DNA of 64,000 nucleotides, taken from assembly GCF_002217395.1 (NCBI RefSeq), contig NZ_MUHD01000004.1:1-64000 (forward strand), written 5' to 3'. This document shows positions 51,924 through 61,321 of the stretch, piece by piece. The first letter of the stretch is position 1. Each line of letters opens with the position of its first letter. The stretch comes from Flavobacterium plurextorum (GTDB lineage: Bacteria; Bacteroidota; Bacteroidia; Flavobacteriales; Flavobacteriaceae). The notes beneath the pieces are model-generated. The model was not told where the DNA came from and did no database searches. It saw nothing but the letters and a program-made list of their open reading frames with translations. The position numbers and the translations under genes were made by a program.

Positions 51924-52202
51924 TTAGTCGAATTTGTTTTTTATATAGTATTTACCATCTAAATCTTCATCAAAATCATCAATTTTAACGGGTTTTGGTT
52001 TTGGTTTATTGGCAATGGCTTTCTTTTTCCACATCTCAAATTTTTCAAGAGGCATTTTCTTCTTCATGATTTCAAGAACTTCTTTTTCTGCCAACCCAAA
52101 TTCTTTTTTTATGACTTCAAATGGATTTTTTTCTTCTAAGGCTAATGAAACAAGCTTCTCGGTTTGTTCCCAATTCAATTCTTTGCGGTTACTCTTTTTC
52201 AT
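51924..52202 (-). CDS. DUF2805/TIGR03643 family protein
   Basis: A 92-residue protein: RKELNWEQTEKLVSLALEEKNPFEVIKKEFGLAEKEVLEIMKKKMPLEKFEMWKKKAIANKPKPKP is the TIGR03643 signature, a helical bundle with a DNA-binding-like helix-turn-helix layout (LSVALEExxPFxxIxxxFGLxExxV). Often found next to photolyase genes in Bacteroidetes; none is present here. Likely cytoplasmic; function unknown. Confidence 0.85.
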   Translation of the reverse strand: MKKSNRKELNWEQTEKLVSLALEEKNPFEVIKKEFGLAEKEVLEIMKKKMPLEKFEMWKKKAIANKPKPKPVKIDDFDEDLDGKYYIKNKFD

Positions 52203-52314
52203 CTCGTGAAAATTAATTCAAAAATAGAGGTTAATGATTAATAGATTGATTTTCATTTTATGTATCAATATTAATAAAAAAAATAATTAGTTGGTTCGAT
52301 CAAGTATGTTTTTT

Positions 52315-53151
52315 TTACTGTTTTTTTTCGGAATTAAAGGATCGCAGTTTTTGAAACGGAATTTTTAATAAATTCTTTAATTGATTGTTTTCTTCGGGCT
52401 GCATATGCGTATCTACTCCGTAAATTAACTCTTCTTTTGGTAAAGTGGTAAAAGTTCCAAATAATCGATCCCAAACAGAGAAGATATTACCATAATTGCT
52501 GTCTGTGTAAGGCAATACATAGTGATGATGTACTTTGTGCATATTTGGAGAAACTATAAAGTAACTTAAGAAAATATCTAATTTGTTTGGCAGCGAAATG
52601 TTGGCGTGATTGAACTGAGTTGCAATTACAGATAATGTTTGATAGAGGAAAACCATCCACATAGGACTGCCGACAATAAGAACGCCAAGAGTCGTAAATA
52701 CAAATCGAATTATACTTTCTCCAGGATGATGTCTGTTTGCAGTTGTTGTGTCTATCCAAGTGTCTGTGTGATGTATAACATGAAAGCGCCACAGGAATTT
52801 TGCTTTATGTTGAATAAAATGAACTAAATAAGCGCCTATTAAATCTAATAAGAGCAGTCCAATAATGGTATAAAGCCAAATAGGGATTTCGGGCAGCCAT
52901 TGTAGAATGCCAAAATGATTTTCGGTTGTCCAACTCGCAGTTTTTATTAAAATAAAAGCCAGTACAAAATTGACGATTATAGTCGTAAATGTCAGAAAGA
53001 AGTTGATTCCTGCATGCTGCCATTTATGGTATTTCATTTGAAAGAGAGGAAAAGTATTCTCTATTATCCAAAAAAAAGCAATGCCTCCCACTAAAATTAA
53101 ACTGCGATGTGATGATGGAATGGTGCTGAAATAAGAAATAATTTCGTTCAT
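52315..53151 (-). CDS. sterol desaturase family di-iron membrane enzyme
   Basis: A 278-residue membrane protein with five to six helices. The fatty-acid hydroxylase/sterol desaturase histidine clusters are complete: HFIQHKAKFLWRFHVIHHTDTWIDTTTANRHHP and HKVHHHYVLPYTDSNYG, which bind the di-iron centre. Oxygen-dependent hydroxylation or desaturation of a lipid; substrate unknown. First gene of the minus-strand run that ends with the DUF2805 gene 112 bp downstream. Confidence 0.9.
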   Translation of the reverse strand: MNEIISYFSTIPSSHRSLILVGGIAFFWIIENTFPLFQMKYHKWQHAGINFFLTFTTIIVNFVLAFILIKTASWTTENHFGILQWLPEIPIWLYTIIGLLLLDLIGAYLVHFIQHKAKFLWRFHVIHHTDTWIDTTTANRHHPGESIIRFVFTTLGVLIVGSPMWMVFLYQTLSVIATQFNHANISLPNKLDIFLSYFIVSPNMHKVHHHYVLPYTDSNYGNIFSVWDRLFGTFTTLPKEELIYGVDTHMQPEENNQLKNLLKIPFQKLRSFNSEKKQ

Positions 53152-53262
53152 AACAAATTGGTTTTAATAGATATGAAGTGTTCTTCCTTTAAAAAAAAAG
53201 AGGAAATCAAATACTTGTATATCTGATTTCCTCTTTAAATATTATTTTTAAGCGATGCTGTT

Positions 53263-53505
53263 TTAAGCTTTTTTTATCAAGCTGATTATAAAAAGTAATA
53301 CCCAAGCACCTCCCACAGCAACAATAATCTGCCATAAAAGTCCGCCGCCGCCAATACCGAGTTTGCCGGCAATCCAACCGCCAACAAAGCCGCCAATGAT
53401 TCCAACGATAATATTACCAAATAATCCAAAGCCGGCACCTTTCCAGATCTGACCCGCAAGCCAGCCTGAAATTGCTCCTATAAGTAAGAAATATAAAAAT
53501 TCCAT
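53263..53505 (-). CDS. GlsB/YeaQ/YmgE stress membrane protein
   Basis: An 80-residue protein of three helices rich in glycine (FLLIGAISGWLAGQIWKGAGFGLFGNIIVGIIGGFVGGWIAGKLGIGG). This is the transglycosylase-associated GlsB pattern seen in stress-induced inner-membrane proteins. It lies 32 bp downstream of the aquaporin gene on the same strand, so they may be co-transcribed. Confidence 0.92.
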   Translation of the reverse strand: MEFLYFLLIGAISGWLAGQIWKGAGFGLFGNIIVGIIGGFVGGWIAGKLGIGGGGLLWQIIVAVGGAWVLLFIISLIKKA

Positions 53506-53537
53506 AGTTTTAAGATTTAATAATTATACGAGTTAAA

Positions 53538-54245
53538 TTATGCAGCGTCGTGATTTTGCAATAATGATTTATAAATAAATCCAGCTACAATTGCACCCAA
53601 AATTGGAGCAGCCCAGAATAACCAAACTTGTGAAAGAGGCTCGCCGCCAACAAAAATTGCTTGTGATAATGATCTCGCAGGATTTACAGATGTATTTGTA
53701 ATAGGAATGCTTATTAAGTGAATTAAAGTTAAAGCCAAACCAATTGCGATACCAGCAAATCTTCCGTTTGCAAATTTATCTGTTGCACCTAAAATTACTA
53801 ATAAGAAAAACAATGTTAGAACAAACTCAGCTATAAAAGCAGATTGCAGTGAATATCCATCAGGTGAGAAAGCTCCAAAACCATTTGAAGCAAAAGCTCC
53901 CGCTTTAGTATTATCAATTACAAATCCTGCTTTTCCAGAAGCGATTGTGTACAATGTTCCAGCTGCAGCAACGGCGCCAACACATTGTGCAACGATATAC
54001 GGAATAAGATCTTTTGCAGGAAATCTACCGCCAGCCCATAATCCGAAAGACACAGCTGGATTAAAATGTCCGCCAGAAATATGACCAACTGCGTAAGCCA
54101 TTGTTAGTACAGTTAAACCAAATGCTAAAGCAACACCCGCAAATCCAATTCCTAGTTCAGGAATTCCTGCAGCAAAAATCGCGCTTCCACAACCACCAAA
54201 AACAAGCCAATAAGTTCCAAAAAACTCTGCAAATAATTTTTTCAT
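53538..54245 (-). CDS. aqpZ: aquaporin (AqpZ-type)
   Basis: A 235-residue water channel of the MIP family. NPA motifs are in [22 protein letters not shown] and [16 protein letters not shown]; the aromatic/arginine filter arginine follows the second (NPARS). AqpZ-like length and N-terminus ([24 protein letters not shown]). Six membrane helices; water rather than glycerol is inferred from the narrow-filter residues. A DoxX gene lies just upstream and a GlsB gene 32 bp downstream. Confidence 0.96.
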   Translation of the reverse strand: MKKLFAEFFGTYWLVFGGCGSAIFAAGIPELGIGFAGVALAFGLTVLTMAYAVGHISGGHFNPAVSFGLWAGGRFPAKDLIPYIVAQCVGAVAAAGTLYTIASGKAGFVIDNTKAGAFASNGFGAFSPDGYSLQSAFIAEFVLTLFFLLVILGATDKFANGRFAGIAIGLALTLIHLISIPITNTSVNPARSLSQAIFVGGEPLSQVWLFWAAPILGAIVAGFIYKSLLQNHDAA

Positions 54246-54275
54246 AATTAAATAATTTTAGATTAATAGATTTGA

Positions 54276-54635
54276 TTAATATTGGGTGTATTGGAATGCC
54301 CAAAAAATCAAAACGATCTGTAAGGACAAACGTACAAATAAAATCCACTTTGGTAAACCAAAACTTGCTTTTTTATTTTGATACATATACAAATTGGCTG
54401 GAAAAACTGCAATTAATAATGCAATAATTCCCCAAGCAGCAAAATGTGTCGAAAAAGAAAGCGTTAGAAGTATGCCTAATAGTATTTCGGCTGCTCCACT
54501 TAAAATATTTATTACTTTGGGGTTTTTGAATACAGGAGGTATAATTTTAATATACATTCCAGGATTTCTAAAATGATTTAGTCCTGCAAGTATATAAAGA
54601 ATCGCCATCAAATATAAATGCCAAGGTAAATTCAT
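54276..54635 (-). CDS. DoxX-family membrane protein
   Basis: A 119-residue protein with four predicted helices: NLPWHLYLMAILYILAGLNHFRNPGMYIKIIPP, ILSGAAEILLGILLTL, AWGIIALLIAVFPANLYMY and the end. The length and GLNHFRNP/AEILLGILL phrases match the DoxX family, whose members act in redox stress and thiosulfate handling. It ends 30 bp before the aquaporin start on the same strand, suggesting an operon DoxX-aqpZ-GlsB. Confidence 0.85.
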   Translation of the reverse strand: MNLPWHLYLMAILYILAGLNHFRNPGMYIKIIPPVFKNPKVINILSGAAEILLGILLTLSFSTHFAAWGIIALLIAVFPANLYMYQNKKASFGLPKWILFVRLSLQIVLIFWAFQYTQY

Positions 54636-54721
54636 GATAGATAGTAGTTTATCACGAATTTATAAAAAAATTAACAATTATAACATTACAAGGTGCTTTT
54701 TTTTAACAGAGAGTTAGAAGC

Positions 54722-55618
54722 TTATTTGCCGCGTTTAAAATTTACATTCATAATAATGATCGCCAGAATAATTAAAACTATTCCAATCCATTGAGAAAAA
54801 ATCACTTTTTCATTCAATAAAATATAAGCCATCATTACAGAAACAGGTAATTCTAATGCCGAAACAATACTGCCTAATCCAATTCCCGTTAACGGAAAAC
54901 CTAAGTTCAGTAACATAGGAGGGATGATTGTACCAAATAAAGCTAGAATAATTCCCCACTTAAAGAAAATATCAAGATTGAAAGAACCAGTTTGCGTAAA
55001 AAAAGCAAAGGAGAATATAATTACTGCACCGCCCAAAAGCATATATAAGCTTCGTTGAGCCGATGAAATTTCTGTAGCGACACGATTAGCAGTAAACATT
55101 GTTGTAGTAAAGGATGCAGCAGCTAACACACCCCAAACAATTCCGCGCCAATCTAGTGCAACATCATTATTGATAATATTAGTAGCTAAAACTGTTCCAA
55201 CAAGAACAATTAAAACCGCAACAACTTTTTGTTTCGAAGGCAGTTTTTTTTCTAAAATTATTTCAAGTAAAACTCCCATCCAAACAGTTTGCATTAATAA
55301 TACGATACCTATAGAAACTGGAATATATTTTACTGCGAGATAATAAAACAAACTTGTCATTCCTAATGATGTTCCCGCAAGCATTAAACTGAATATGTTT
55401 TTTGATGAAGCTTTTACAGCGGTTCCTTTGTTTTTTACTTTTTGAAAAGCATTTATAAGTAAGATACCAAGTATACCAAGTATAAATTGAGAAGTTGTAA
55501 CTTCGGCTGTTGTATATCCTTCAGTGTAAGCCATTTTTACGAAAGTAGCTAACATTCCGTAAGTTGTAGCTCCTAAAGCAACTAAAAACACTCCTTTTAA
55601 TACATTGTTTTGTAACAT
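54722..55618 (-). CDS. EamA/DMT-family transporter
   Basis: A 298-residue membrane protein of ten helices in two EamA repeats (each ~140 residues; first KGVFLVALGATTYGMLATFVKM..., second DWRGIVWGVLAAASFTTTMFTANR...). Drug/metabolite exporters of this superfamily extrude amino acids, purines or drugs; the substrate cannot be read. Its -7 element TACCTTTG is on the minus strand (55651-55658). Monocistronic. Confidence 0.9.
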   Translation of the reverse strand: MLQNNVLKGVFLVALGATTYGMLATFVKMAYTEGYTTAEVTTSQFILGILGILLINAFQKVKNKGTAVKASSKNIFSLMLAGTSLGMTSLFYYLAVKYIPVSIGIVLLMQTVWMGVLLEIILEKKLPSKQKVVAVLIVLVGTVLATNIINNDVALDWRGIVWGVLAAASFTTTMFTANRVATEISSAQRSLYMLLGGAVIIFSFAFFTQTGSFNLDIFFKWGIILALFGTIIPPMLLNLGFPLTGIGLGSIVSALELPVSVMMAYILLNEKVIFSQWIGIVLIILAIIIMNVNFKRGK

Positions 55619-55650
55619 CTTTATGATTTGTTTTGAAAAAATTAAGCGGG

Positions 55651-55658
55651 CAAAGGTA
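55651..55658 (-). promoter_or_regulatory. -7 element of the EamA transporter gene
   Basis: Minus-strand TACCTTTG, full TAnnTTTG match, 32 bp upstream of the start. Confidence 0.5.
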
Positions 55659-55771
55659 AGGTATTTTGTTTAGGAATTAATAGAAAATATACGCAAACGT
55701 TATCATTGTACTTGTTTTAGGTTTGTGTTTTAGTGCTATTTTAAGGATTTTGCAGAAGAATGTTTTTGGCA

Positions 55772-55819
55772 GGAATAAAAAAAGTTCCCAAAGATTTGAA
55801 CTTTTGGGAACTTTAACTG
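55772..55819 (-). terminator. terminator after the PPIase operon
   Basis: AAAGTTCCCAAA and TTTTGGGAACTTT around a nine-base loop, ending the minus-strand peptidyl-prolyl isomerase run. Confidence 0.85.
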
Positions 55820-55846
55820 TTATTTCAAAAAAGGAATTTGAAAGTA

Positions 55847-57001
55847 TTATTTTGTTGGTTGATTTTGATACGTTTCAATTTCAAAAATCAAAGTTGCGTT
55901 TGGCGGAATTACGCCTCCAGCTCCTTTTTCACCATAAGCTAGGTTTGAAGGAAGGAAGAAGATTGCTTTTTCTCCGTCTGTCATCATATCTAAAGCTTCG
56001 ATAAATCCAGGAATCATACCATCTTTTTTACCAACTGTAAAAGGAAAAGCCTTGTATCCGCCTTGAGCGTCTCTGCTTGCGTCGTATTTGCCATAAGCTT
56101 TTGCTACACTGCTCATGCTGCTGTCAAAAAGACTTCCATCTTCAAAATAACCTGCATAATGAAAGTAAATTGAAGAACCTTCAGTACCTTTTACGCCAGT
56201 TCCTTTTTGTGTAATCACATATTTTAAGCCAGAAGCTGTTGTAGTTGCTTTAGCCTTATTTGCAGCAAAATAAGCAGCTTTGTCTTTAATTACTTTTTGA
56301 CTTTCGGCTTTTTTAGCTTCTTGTTTTTTAGCATCATCCGTAAGGACTTTTACAGGATCAAATTTTTTAGCTGCTGCACCTTTACGAGTAATGGTAATTT
56401 TTGTCATTATATCGTCTTGAACAATCTTATTTACATTATCCATTCCAGATACAACATGTCCAAAAATAGTGTGTTTACCATTAAGCCATGGAGTTTCTTT
56501 GTGGGTAATAAAAAACTGGCTGCCATTTGTTGCAGGTCCAGAATTAGCCATTGCAAGAATACCGCCTTTTTCGAATTTCAATTCTTCGACAAATTCATCT
56601 TTAAATGAATATCCAGGACCTCCAGAACCATTTCCGTCAGGATCTCCTCCTTGAATCATGAAATCATTTATAACTCTATGAAATTTTAAACCATCGTAAA
56701 ATGGTTTTCCTTTAAGTCTCTCCACTTTTACATTAGGATTTTTTCCTTCTGCAAGAGAAATAAAATTAGCTACAGTTACAGGAGTTTTAACATATTCTAA
56801 TGAAAGAACGATGTCTCCTTTTGTTGTAGAGATAGTAGCAAAGATTCCCTCATCAGGGTTTGGTTTTGCGACAGGTTTAGCTGCAGGTTTTGCAGTTGTT
56901 ACTGCTGGCTTAGCAGCGGGTTTTGCGGCTGGTTTTTTAGTAGTCTGCGCTTGAATATTTACAACCGCTAAACAAAATAAAAATAAAAGTTTAAACTTCA
57001 T
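55847..57001 (-). CDS. exported cyclophilin-FKBP fusion
   Basis: A 384-residue exported isomerase. Signal peptide MKFKLLFLFCLAVVNIQAQ, then a KPAAKPAAKPA-type spacer (~20-45), a cyclophilin domain (about 48-215; FHRVINDFMIQGGDPDGNGSGGPGYSF, NGSQFFITHKETPWLNGKHTIFGHV), a linker, and an FKBP domain (about 265-380; GSLFDSS, GMIPGFIEALDMMTDGEKAIFFLPSNLAYGEKGAGGVIPPNATLIFEIE). Catalytic positions of both domains appear intact. Folds envelope proteins. Last of the nrnA-gldI-PPIase-PPIase set. Confidence 0.94.
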   Translation of the reverse strand: MKFKLLFLFCLAVVNIQAQTTKKPAAKPAAKPAVTTAKPAAKPVAKPNPDEGIFATISTTKGDIVLSLEYVKTPVTVANFISLAEGKNPNVKVERLKGKPFYDGLKFHRVINDFMIQGGDPDGNGSGGPGYSFKDEFVEELKFEKGGILAMANSGPATNGSQFFITHKETPWLNGKHTIFGHVVSGMDNVNKIVQDDIMTKITITRKGAAAKKFDPVKVLTDDAKKQEAKKAESQKVIKDKAAYFAANKAKATTTASGLKYVITQKGTGVKGTEGSSIYFHYAGYFEDGSLFDSSMSSVAKAYGKYDASRDAQGGYKAFPFTVGKKDGMIPGFIEALDMMTDGEKAIFFLPSNLAYGEKGAGGVIPPNATLIFEIETYQNQPTK

Positions 57002-57047
57002 TGCATTTTAAATTTAAGTCAAGAAATAATAATTACAAGTTTTATAA

Positions 57048-58121
57048 TTATGGTTTTTCTAATAATTGAACTTCAAAAATAATATTTGCATTTGGTGGTA
57101 TAACACCGCCAGCTCCAGTTTCTCCATACGCTAAATGAGCAGGAATAAAAAGGACTGCTTTATCTCCAAAAGAAAGCTGCTCGATACCTTCGATAAAACC
57201 AGGAATCATACCATCTTTACGACCTGCAGTGAAAGGAATTGGCTGATAACCTTTTGCTTCAGCTCTCGCTGCATCAAATTTTCCAAAAGCTTTGTTTACG
57301 TCTTCAATACTTGAATCAAATAAAGTTCCATCTTCTAAGAAACCTGCATAATGAATGTATATGTGAGCGCCAGTTGCTGGTTTTTTACCTGTCCCTTTTT
57401 CAGTGATTATGAATTCTAAACCAGAGTGTGTTTTTGTTGCTTTAGGTCTTATAGAAGCGTAATAATCTACTTTTTCTTTTTGAACTCCTGCAAACTTACT
57501 TTTTTCTTGTGAAGCTTCTGCAAAATAATCGTGAAGTACTTTTTCTGCATCAAATTTTTTGGCAGCTTCTCCATTTCTAACAATAGTAACAGAAACAATA
57601 CTGTCACCTTGTACAACTTTGTTTACTACTTCTTGACCTTTGTCAACAACATGGCCAAAAATTGTATGTTTTCCGTCTAACCAAGGAGTTTCAGTATGAG
57701 TAATAAAAAATTGACTGCTGTTTGTGCCAGGACCATTATTTGCCATTGCTAAAACACCAGCTTTGTCGAATCTTAAATCTGAGATTTCATCTTTAAATTT
57801 ATAACCAGCATCTCCAGAACCAGTTCCTTCAGGATCTCCAGTCTGAATCATGAAATTTTCTATAACTCTATGAAATTTTAAACCATCATAAAAATGTTTC
57901 TTTTTTAAGTAATCTTTGGTAACAAACTCATTTTTACCTTCAGCTAAGGTTACAAAGTTGGCCACAGTAACAGGCGCTTTTTTATAATCTAATTCAACAA
58001 TTATATGTCCTTTGTTCGTTTCAATATCGGCATATAAACCATCAGGAAGGCTGCTGTTTTCATTTTTACAAGAGTAAAACGAAGCAGCTGTTAGTAATAA
58101 AACTAAAATACTTTTTTTCAT
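57048..58121 (-). CDS. cyclophilin-FKBP fusion lipoprotein
   Basis: A 357-residue lipoprotein (signal ends TAASFYSC, Cys18). Cyclophilin (about 30-200; FHRVIENFMIQTGDPEGTGSGDAGYKF, NSSQFFITHTETPWLDGKHTIFGHV) and FKBP (about 240-355; GTLFDSSIEDV, GMIPGFIEGIEQLSFGDKAVLFIPAHLAYGETGAGGVIPPNANIIFEVQ), the same build as the next gene but lipid-anchored and without the KPA spacer. The pair look like products of duplication. It starts 15 bp after gldI. Confidence 0.94.
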   Translation of the reverse strand: MKKSILVLLLTAASFYSCKNENSSLPDGLYADIETNKGHIIVELDYKKAPVTVANFVTLAEGKNEFVTKDYLKKKHFYDGLKFHRVIENFMIQTGDPEGTGSGDAGYKFKDEISDLRFDKAGVLAMANNGPGTNSSQFFITHTETPWLDGKHTIFGHVVDKGQEVVNKVVQGDSIVSVTIVRNGEAAKKFDAEKVLHDYFAEASQEKSKFAGVQKEKVDYYASIRPKATKTHSGLEFIITEKGTGKKPATGAHIYIHYAGFLEDGTLFDSSIEDVNKAFGKFDAARAEAKGYQPIPFTAGRKDGMIPGFIEGIEQLSFGDKAVLFIPAHLAYGETGAGGVIPPNANIIFEVQLLEKP

Positions 58122-58136
58122 TTTTTTTAATGTTTT

Positions 58137-58784
58137 TTATGGGTTTATTGTGTCTTTTTTTGGTGAAGCTGCTGGAACTGGTGTTGTACTTTTTACAGCT
58201 TGTCTTGGTGTGGCGGCAGTCGCAGGAGCGGCTGCTGGATCAGGAACAAAATTACGAAGTGTAACAGTACAGATTAAAGGCTGATTTGGTCCTATTTTTT
58301 TATTATCGCCGTGATATCCGTAAGCAATATGTGATGGAAATAAAAAGGTAACAGTTTCATTTTTTTTCATGTATTTGATTCCGTCACGTAATCCCATCAT
58401 AATATCTTGTTTGTCTACATAATAAGTCTGCGGGCCAAGATCAGCTTCTGAATAGATGATTTTGCCATTGATGTCTTTTACTTCTAAATTAAAATAGGCA
58501 ATGTCTCCTTTTTTTGGTGTAGCCGTATCAGTATTATTTTTTTCATCATAAGAAAACCAATATCCTTTTCTAGTAGCGTAGTACTTTACTTTTGGATTTG
58601 TTTTTATGATCTTTTTGATAACATCTTCTTCATTTGCAACCAGTTTTTTGTTTCTATCGGCTGATTTTTTCATAAAAGTACCCGAAGCTCTTGAAATTGG
58701 TTTTCGAGCTTCTTCGTGATGTTTACAGCCTGCCAGTAAAACAGTAAAAAGCAGTGTGTAAATACTAATTTTTAAGTAGTTCAT
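58137..58784 (-). CDS. gldI: gliding motility lipoprotein GldI (FKBP-type)
   Basis: A 215-residue lipoprotein (signal ends VLLAGC, Cys20) with an FKBP-type domain (about 85-185; GYWFSYDEKNN, AYFNLEVKDINGKIIYSEADLGPQTYYVDKQDIMMGLRDGIKYMKKNETVTFLFPSHIAYGYHGDNKKIGPNQPLICTVTLRNF). In F. johnsoniae GldI is needed for gliding and probably folds the gliding/T9SS machinery. The C-terminal proline/alanine tail (PAAAPATAATPR) is low complexity. It is 6 bp after nrnA and 15 bp before the PPIase gene, so the unit is one operon. Confidence 0.9.
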   Translation of the reverse strand: MNYLKISIYTLLFTVLLAGCKHHEEARKPISRASGTFMKKSADRNKKLVANEEDVIKKIIKTNPKVKYYATRKGYWFSYDEKNNTDTATPKKGDIAYFNLEVKDINGKIIYSEADLGPQTYYVDKQDIMMGLRDGIKYMKKNETVTFLFPSHIAYGYHGDNKKIGPNQPLICTVTLRNFVPDPAAAPATAATPRQAVKSTTPVPAASPKKDTINP

Positions 58785-58790
58785 ACGGGG

Positions 58791-59795
58791 TTATATTTTT
58801 AGTTTACTTACTAAATCTTCAAACTTTTTAAGCGTTTCTTCCATTGTTGTTTCAGATCTTCCGCCAGCTGCGTTGCTGTGGCCTCCGCCGTTAAAATGGT
58901 CGCGAGCAAATTGGTTTACATCAAAACCTCCTTGTGAGCGGAATGAAATTTTGATGATTTTTTCGTCTTTATTTTCTATAAAAATAGCTGTAAAAACAAT
59001 ACCTTTTATACTTAATCCGTAATTTACAATTCCTTCAGTATCACCTTTTACATAATTAAACGAATCTAATTCGTCTTGTGTAAGTGATGTATATGATGTT
59101 TGATGTTCTTCTAAAACTTTCATGTTTTGAAGTGCACGTCCTAATAATTGCAAACGACTGTACGAACTGTTATCAAATAATAAAACTGGAATTTGAGTGT
59201 TCTCTACGCCTAAATCAATTAATTCTGCAATAATTCGGTGTGTGTTTCCTGTTGTTCCCGGAAAGCGGAATGAGCCAGAATCGGTCAGAATTCCAGTGTA
59301 AATACAAGTTGCGATAGTTTTATCAATATCTTCTTTTTTGTTTAAAAAGGAAATAAAGTTATAAACCATTTCACAAGTAGATCCATATGAAGTATCAGAA
59401 TAAGTATAAGCTGCATAATCATCAGGTTTTTGATGATGATCAATCATAATGAAAGGTGCAGTTAATCGAGCCAAAGTGTGTTCCATTTCGCCTACACGAT
59501 GCAGAGCATTGAAATCAAGAGTAAAAATTAACTCGGCTTCTTCTAATATTTTGGTGCAGTTTTCAGTATCTTTTTCAAAGATTTTAACGGTTTCTGAGCC
59601 TGGCAGCCAAGCTAAGAAATCAGGAAAATCATTCGGCGCAATTACAGTTGGCTGATGATTATTTTTGAGTAAAAAATGATATAAACCTAATGTAGATCCC
59701 ATAGCATCGCCATCTGGGCCTCTATGTGGAATTATTGCGATTTTTTTTGGAGCGGCAAGCAACAATTGTATTGCTTGAATATCTTGTATTTTCAT
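58791..59795 (-). CDS. nrnA: DHH-family oligoribonuclease/pAp phosphatase
   Basis: A 334-residue DHH/DHHA1 enzyme that degrades nano-RNA and dephosphorylates pAp. Motifs: PHRGPDGDAMGSTLG (motif I), DFNALHRVGEM (II), IDHHQKP (the DHH motif), and the DHHA1 end GGHSNAAGGRS (about 310-325). Cytoplasmic. It heads the gldI/PPIase operon. Length and order match bacterial NrnA; the symbol is by family. Confidence 0.93.
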   Translation of the reverse strand: MKIQDIQAIQLLLAAPKKIAIIPHRGPDGDAMGSTLGLYHFLLKNNHQPTVIAPNDFPDFLAWLPGSETVKIFEKDTENCTKILEEAELIFTLDFNALHRVGEMEHTLARLTAPFIMIDHHQKPDDYAAYTYSDTSYGSTCEMVYNFISFLNKKEDIDKTIATCIYTGILTDSGSFRFPGTTGNTHRIIAELIDLGVENTQIPVLLFDNSSYSRLQLLGRALQNMKVLEEHQTSYTSLTQDELDSFNYVKGDTEGIVNYGLSIKGIVFTAIFIENKDEKIIKISFRSQGGFDVNQFARDHFNGGGHSNAAGGRSETTMEETLKKFEDLVSKLKI

Positions 59796-59926
59796 AGTGT
59801 GCGAATTTACATTTTTTTAATGTAATGTTGAAATCATTTTATAGATTAACACACTTTTATCAATTGTTAGTTTTTGATCCTATTTTTTATTACAAATGAT
59901 AATTGAAAATGTTGATAAAGACTAAA

Positions 59927-61162
59927 TTAAAGCCATTTTTGGTACAGCTTATATTTAGCTCCTTTAACAATCTGCGATTTATAAATACCAATTGAACCTG
60001 AAGAAAAGTAAGCAATTGTGCAGCCAATTGCGATAAATATTCCGGGCTCAATGCCAAATAATTCCATTCCCATAATGGTGCAGGCGATAGGAGTATGGGT
60101 CGCTCCCGAAAAGACAGATACAAATCCTATTCCTGCTAAAAGTGCGATAGGCATCGGGATAATTAAAGATAAAGCACTCCCTAGAGTTGCTCCTACAAAA
60201 AATAATGGAGTTACTTCGCCGCCTTTAAAACCTGCTCCTAAGGTGAATCCTGTGAATAAAATTTTAAGTAAAAAATCATACCACTGACTTGGGTTTGAAA
60301 ATGATTCAACGATTATAGGAACGCCTAATCCAGAGAATTTAGTAAAACCAAATCCTGCAATTGCAATGGCTAAAATTGTTCCTCCAATAACAGGACGAAG
60401 CGGAGGATATTTAATGTTTTTTGAAAAAAGCGAACTCCAAAAATGGGTGCTTCTTGAAAAAAGTAAAGCTGCAAAACCTGAAAGAAGGCCAATTAATAAA
60501 GTGTAAAAGATGTTCAAGATACTTAGTTCGGGTATTATAGGAATGCTGTAATGAGTATGTTTAATTTTCCAAAATTCTACCGTAAAATAAGCAGCATACG
60601 CTGCAAGAAATGATAAGACTATGCTTTTAAAATTGATTTTACTGAAATATAAAACTTCTAACGCAAAAATTGCGCCTGCCAAAGGTGTTCCAAAAACAGA
60701 AGCAAAACCTGCACTGATCCCCAGGATTATTAGAATTCTGCGTTCAGAATTGTCTAATTTGAAAATTCTGGTGAATTGATCAGCGATCGCGCCTCCCATT
60801 TGTACTGCAGTTCCTTCGCGGCCGGCTGAACCTCCAAATAAATGTGTAATTAAGGTTCCTAAAAGTACTAAAGGAGCCATTTTAAAAGGAATTATTTTTT
60901 TTGGTTTTTCATATTCCTCAAGTAGTAAATTATTGCCTTTTACAACAGATTCTCCCCAATAATAATAACTCAAGCCTACCAAAAATCCACCAAAAGGCAA
61001 AAGCCAAATAATCCAATAGTGCTGTATTCTAAATTGCGTAACCCATTCTAAGGAAACTAAAAAGAAAGCAGATGCAGATCCTGAAAGTATACCGATTAAA
61101 CCGCAGATAAAAATCCATTTTAGAATGTAAAGCGGTAATTGTTTTAGGTTTTGGGAAATCAT
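59927..61162 (-). CDS. ClC chloride channel/antiporter
   Basis: A 411-residue ClC protein with about ten or more helices. The selectivity region GSAGREGTAVQMGGAIADQ (GREGP-type with the gating glutamate) and the second GxFxP-like region FKGGEVTPLFFVGATLGSAL are present. There are no CBS domains. E. coli-type ClC proteins exchange two Cl- for one H+; the proton-glutamate is not obvious here, so channel versus exchanger is open. Monocistronic. Confidence 0.9.
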   Translation of the reverse strand: MISQNLKQLPLYILKWIFICGLIGILSGSASAFFLVSLEWVTQFRIQHYWIIWLLPFGGFLVGLSYYYWGESVVKGNNLLLEEYEKPKKIIPFKMAPLVLLGTLITHLFGGSAGREGTAVQMGGAIADQFTRIFKLDNSERRILIILGISAGFASVFGTPLAGAIFALEVLYFSKINFKSIVLSFLAAYAAYFTVEFWKIKHTHYSIPIIPELSILNIFYTLLIGLLSGFAALLFSRSTHFWSSLFSKNIKYPPLRPVIGGTILAIAIAGFGFTKFSGLGVPIIVESFSNPSQWYDFLLKILFTGFTLGAGFKGGEVTPLFFVGATLGSALSLIIPMPIALLAGIGFVSVFSGATHTPIACTIMGMELFGIEPGIFIAIGCTIAYFSSGSIGIYKSQIVKGAKYKLYQKWL

Positions 61163-61321
61163 TAATTGTGTTTGAATTTTTCTCTGCCACGAATTTCACG
61201 AATTTTCACGAATTAATGTTTTTTTTATTAAAGAAAACAAAAGAAATTTTTTAAAATCCTTTAATCAGTGGCAAAACAAAAAAATAATTAGTGGGAATTC
61301 GTGAAATTAGCGGCAAAAAAA
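61163..61321. repeat. CGAATTTCACGAATTTTCACG-type tail repeats
   Basis: Two related strings in opposite orientations (about 61187-61218 and 61292-61321; CACGAATTTCACGAATT and AATTCGTGAAATTAGCGG) form a weak stem between the RidA-like and ClC genes. Same class as those at 9538 and 32182. Confidence 0.55.
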
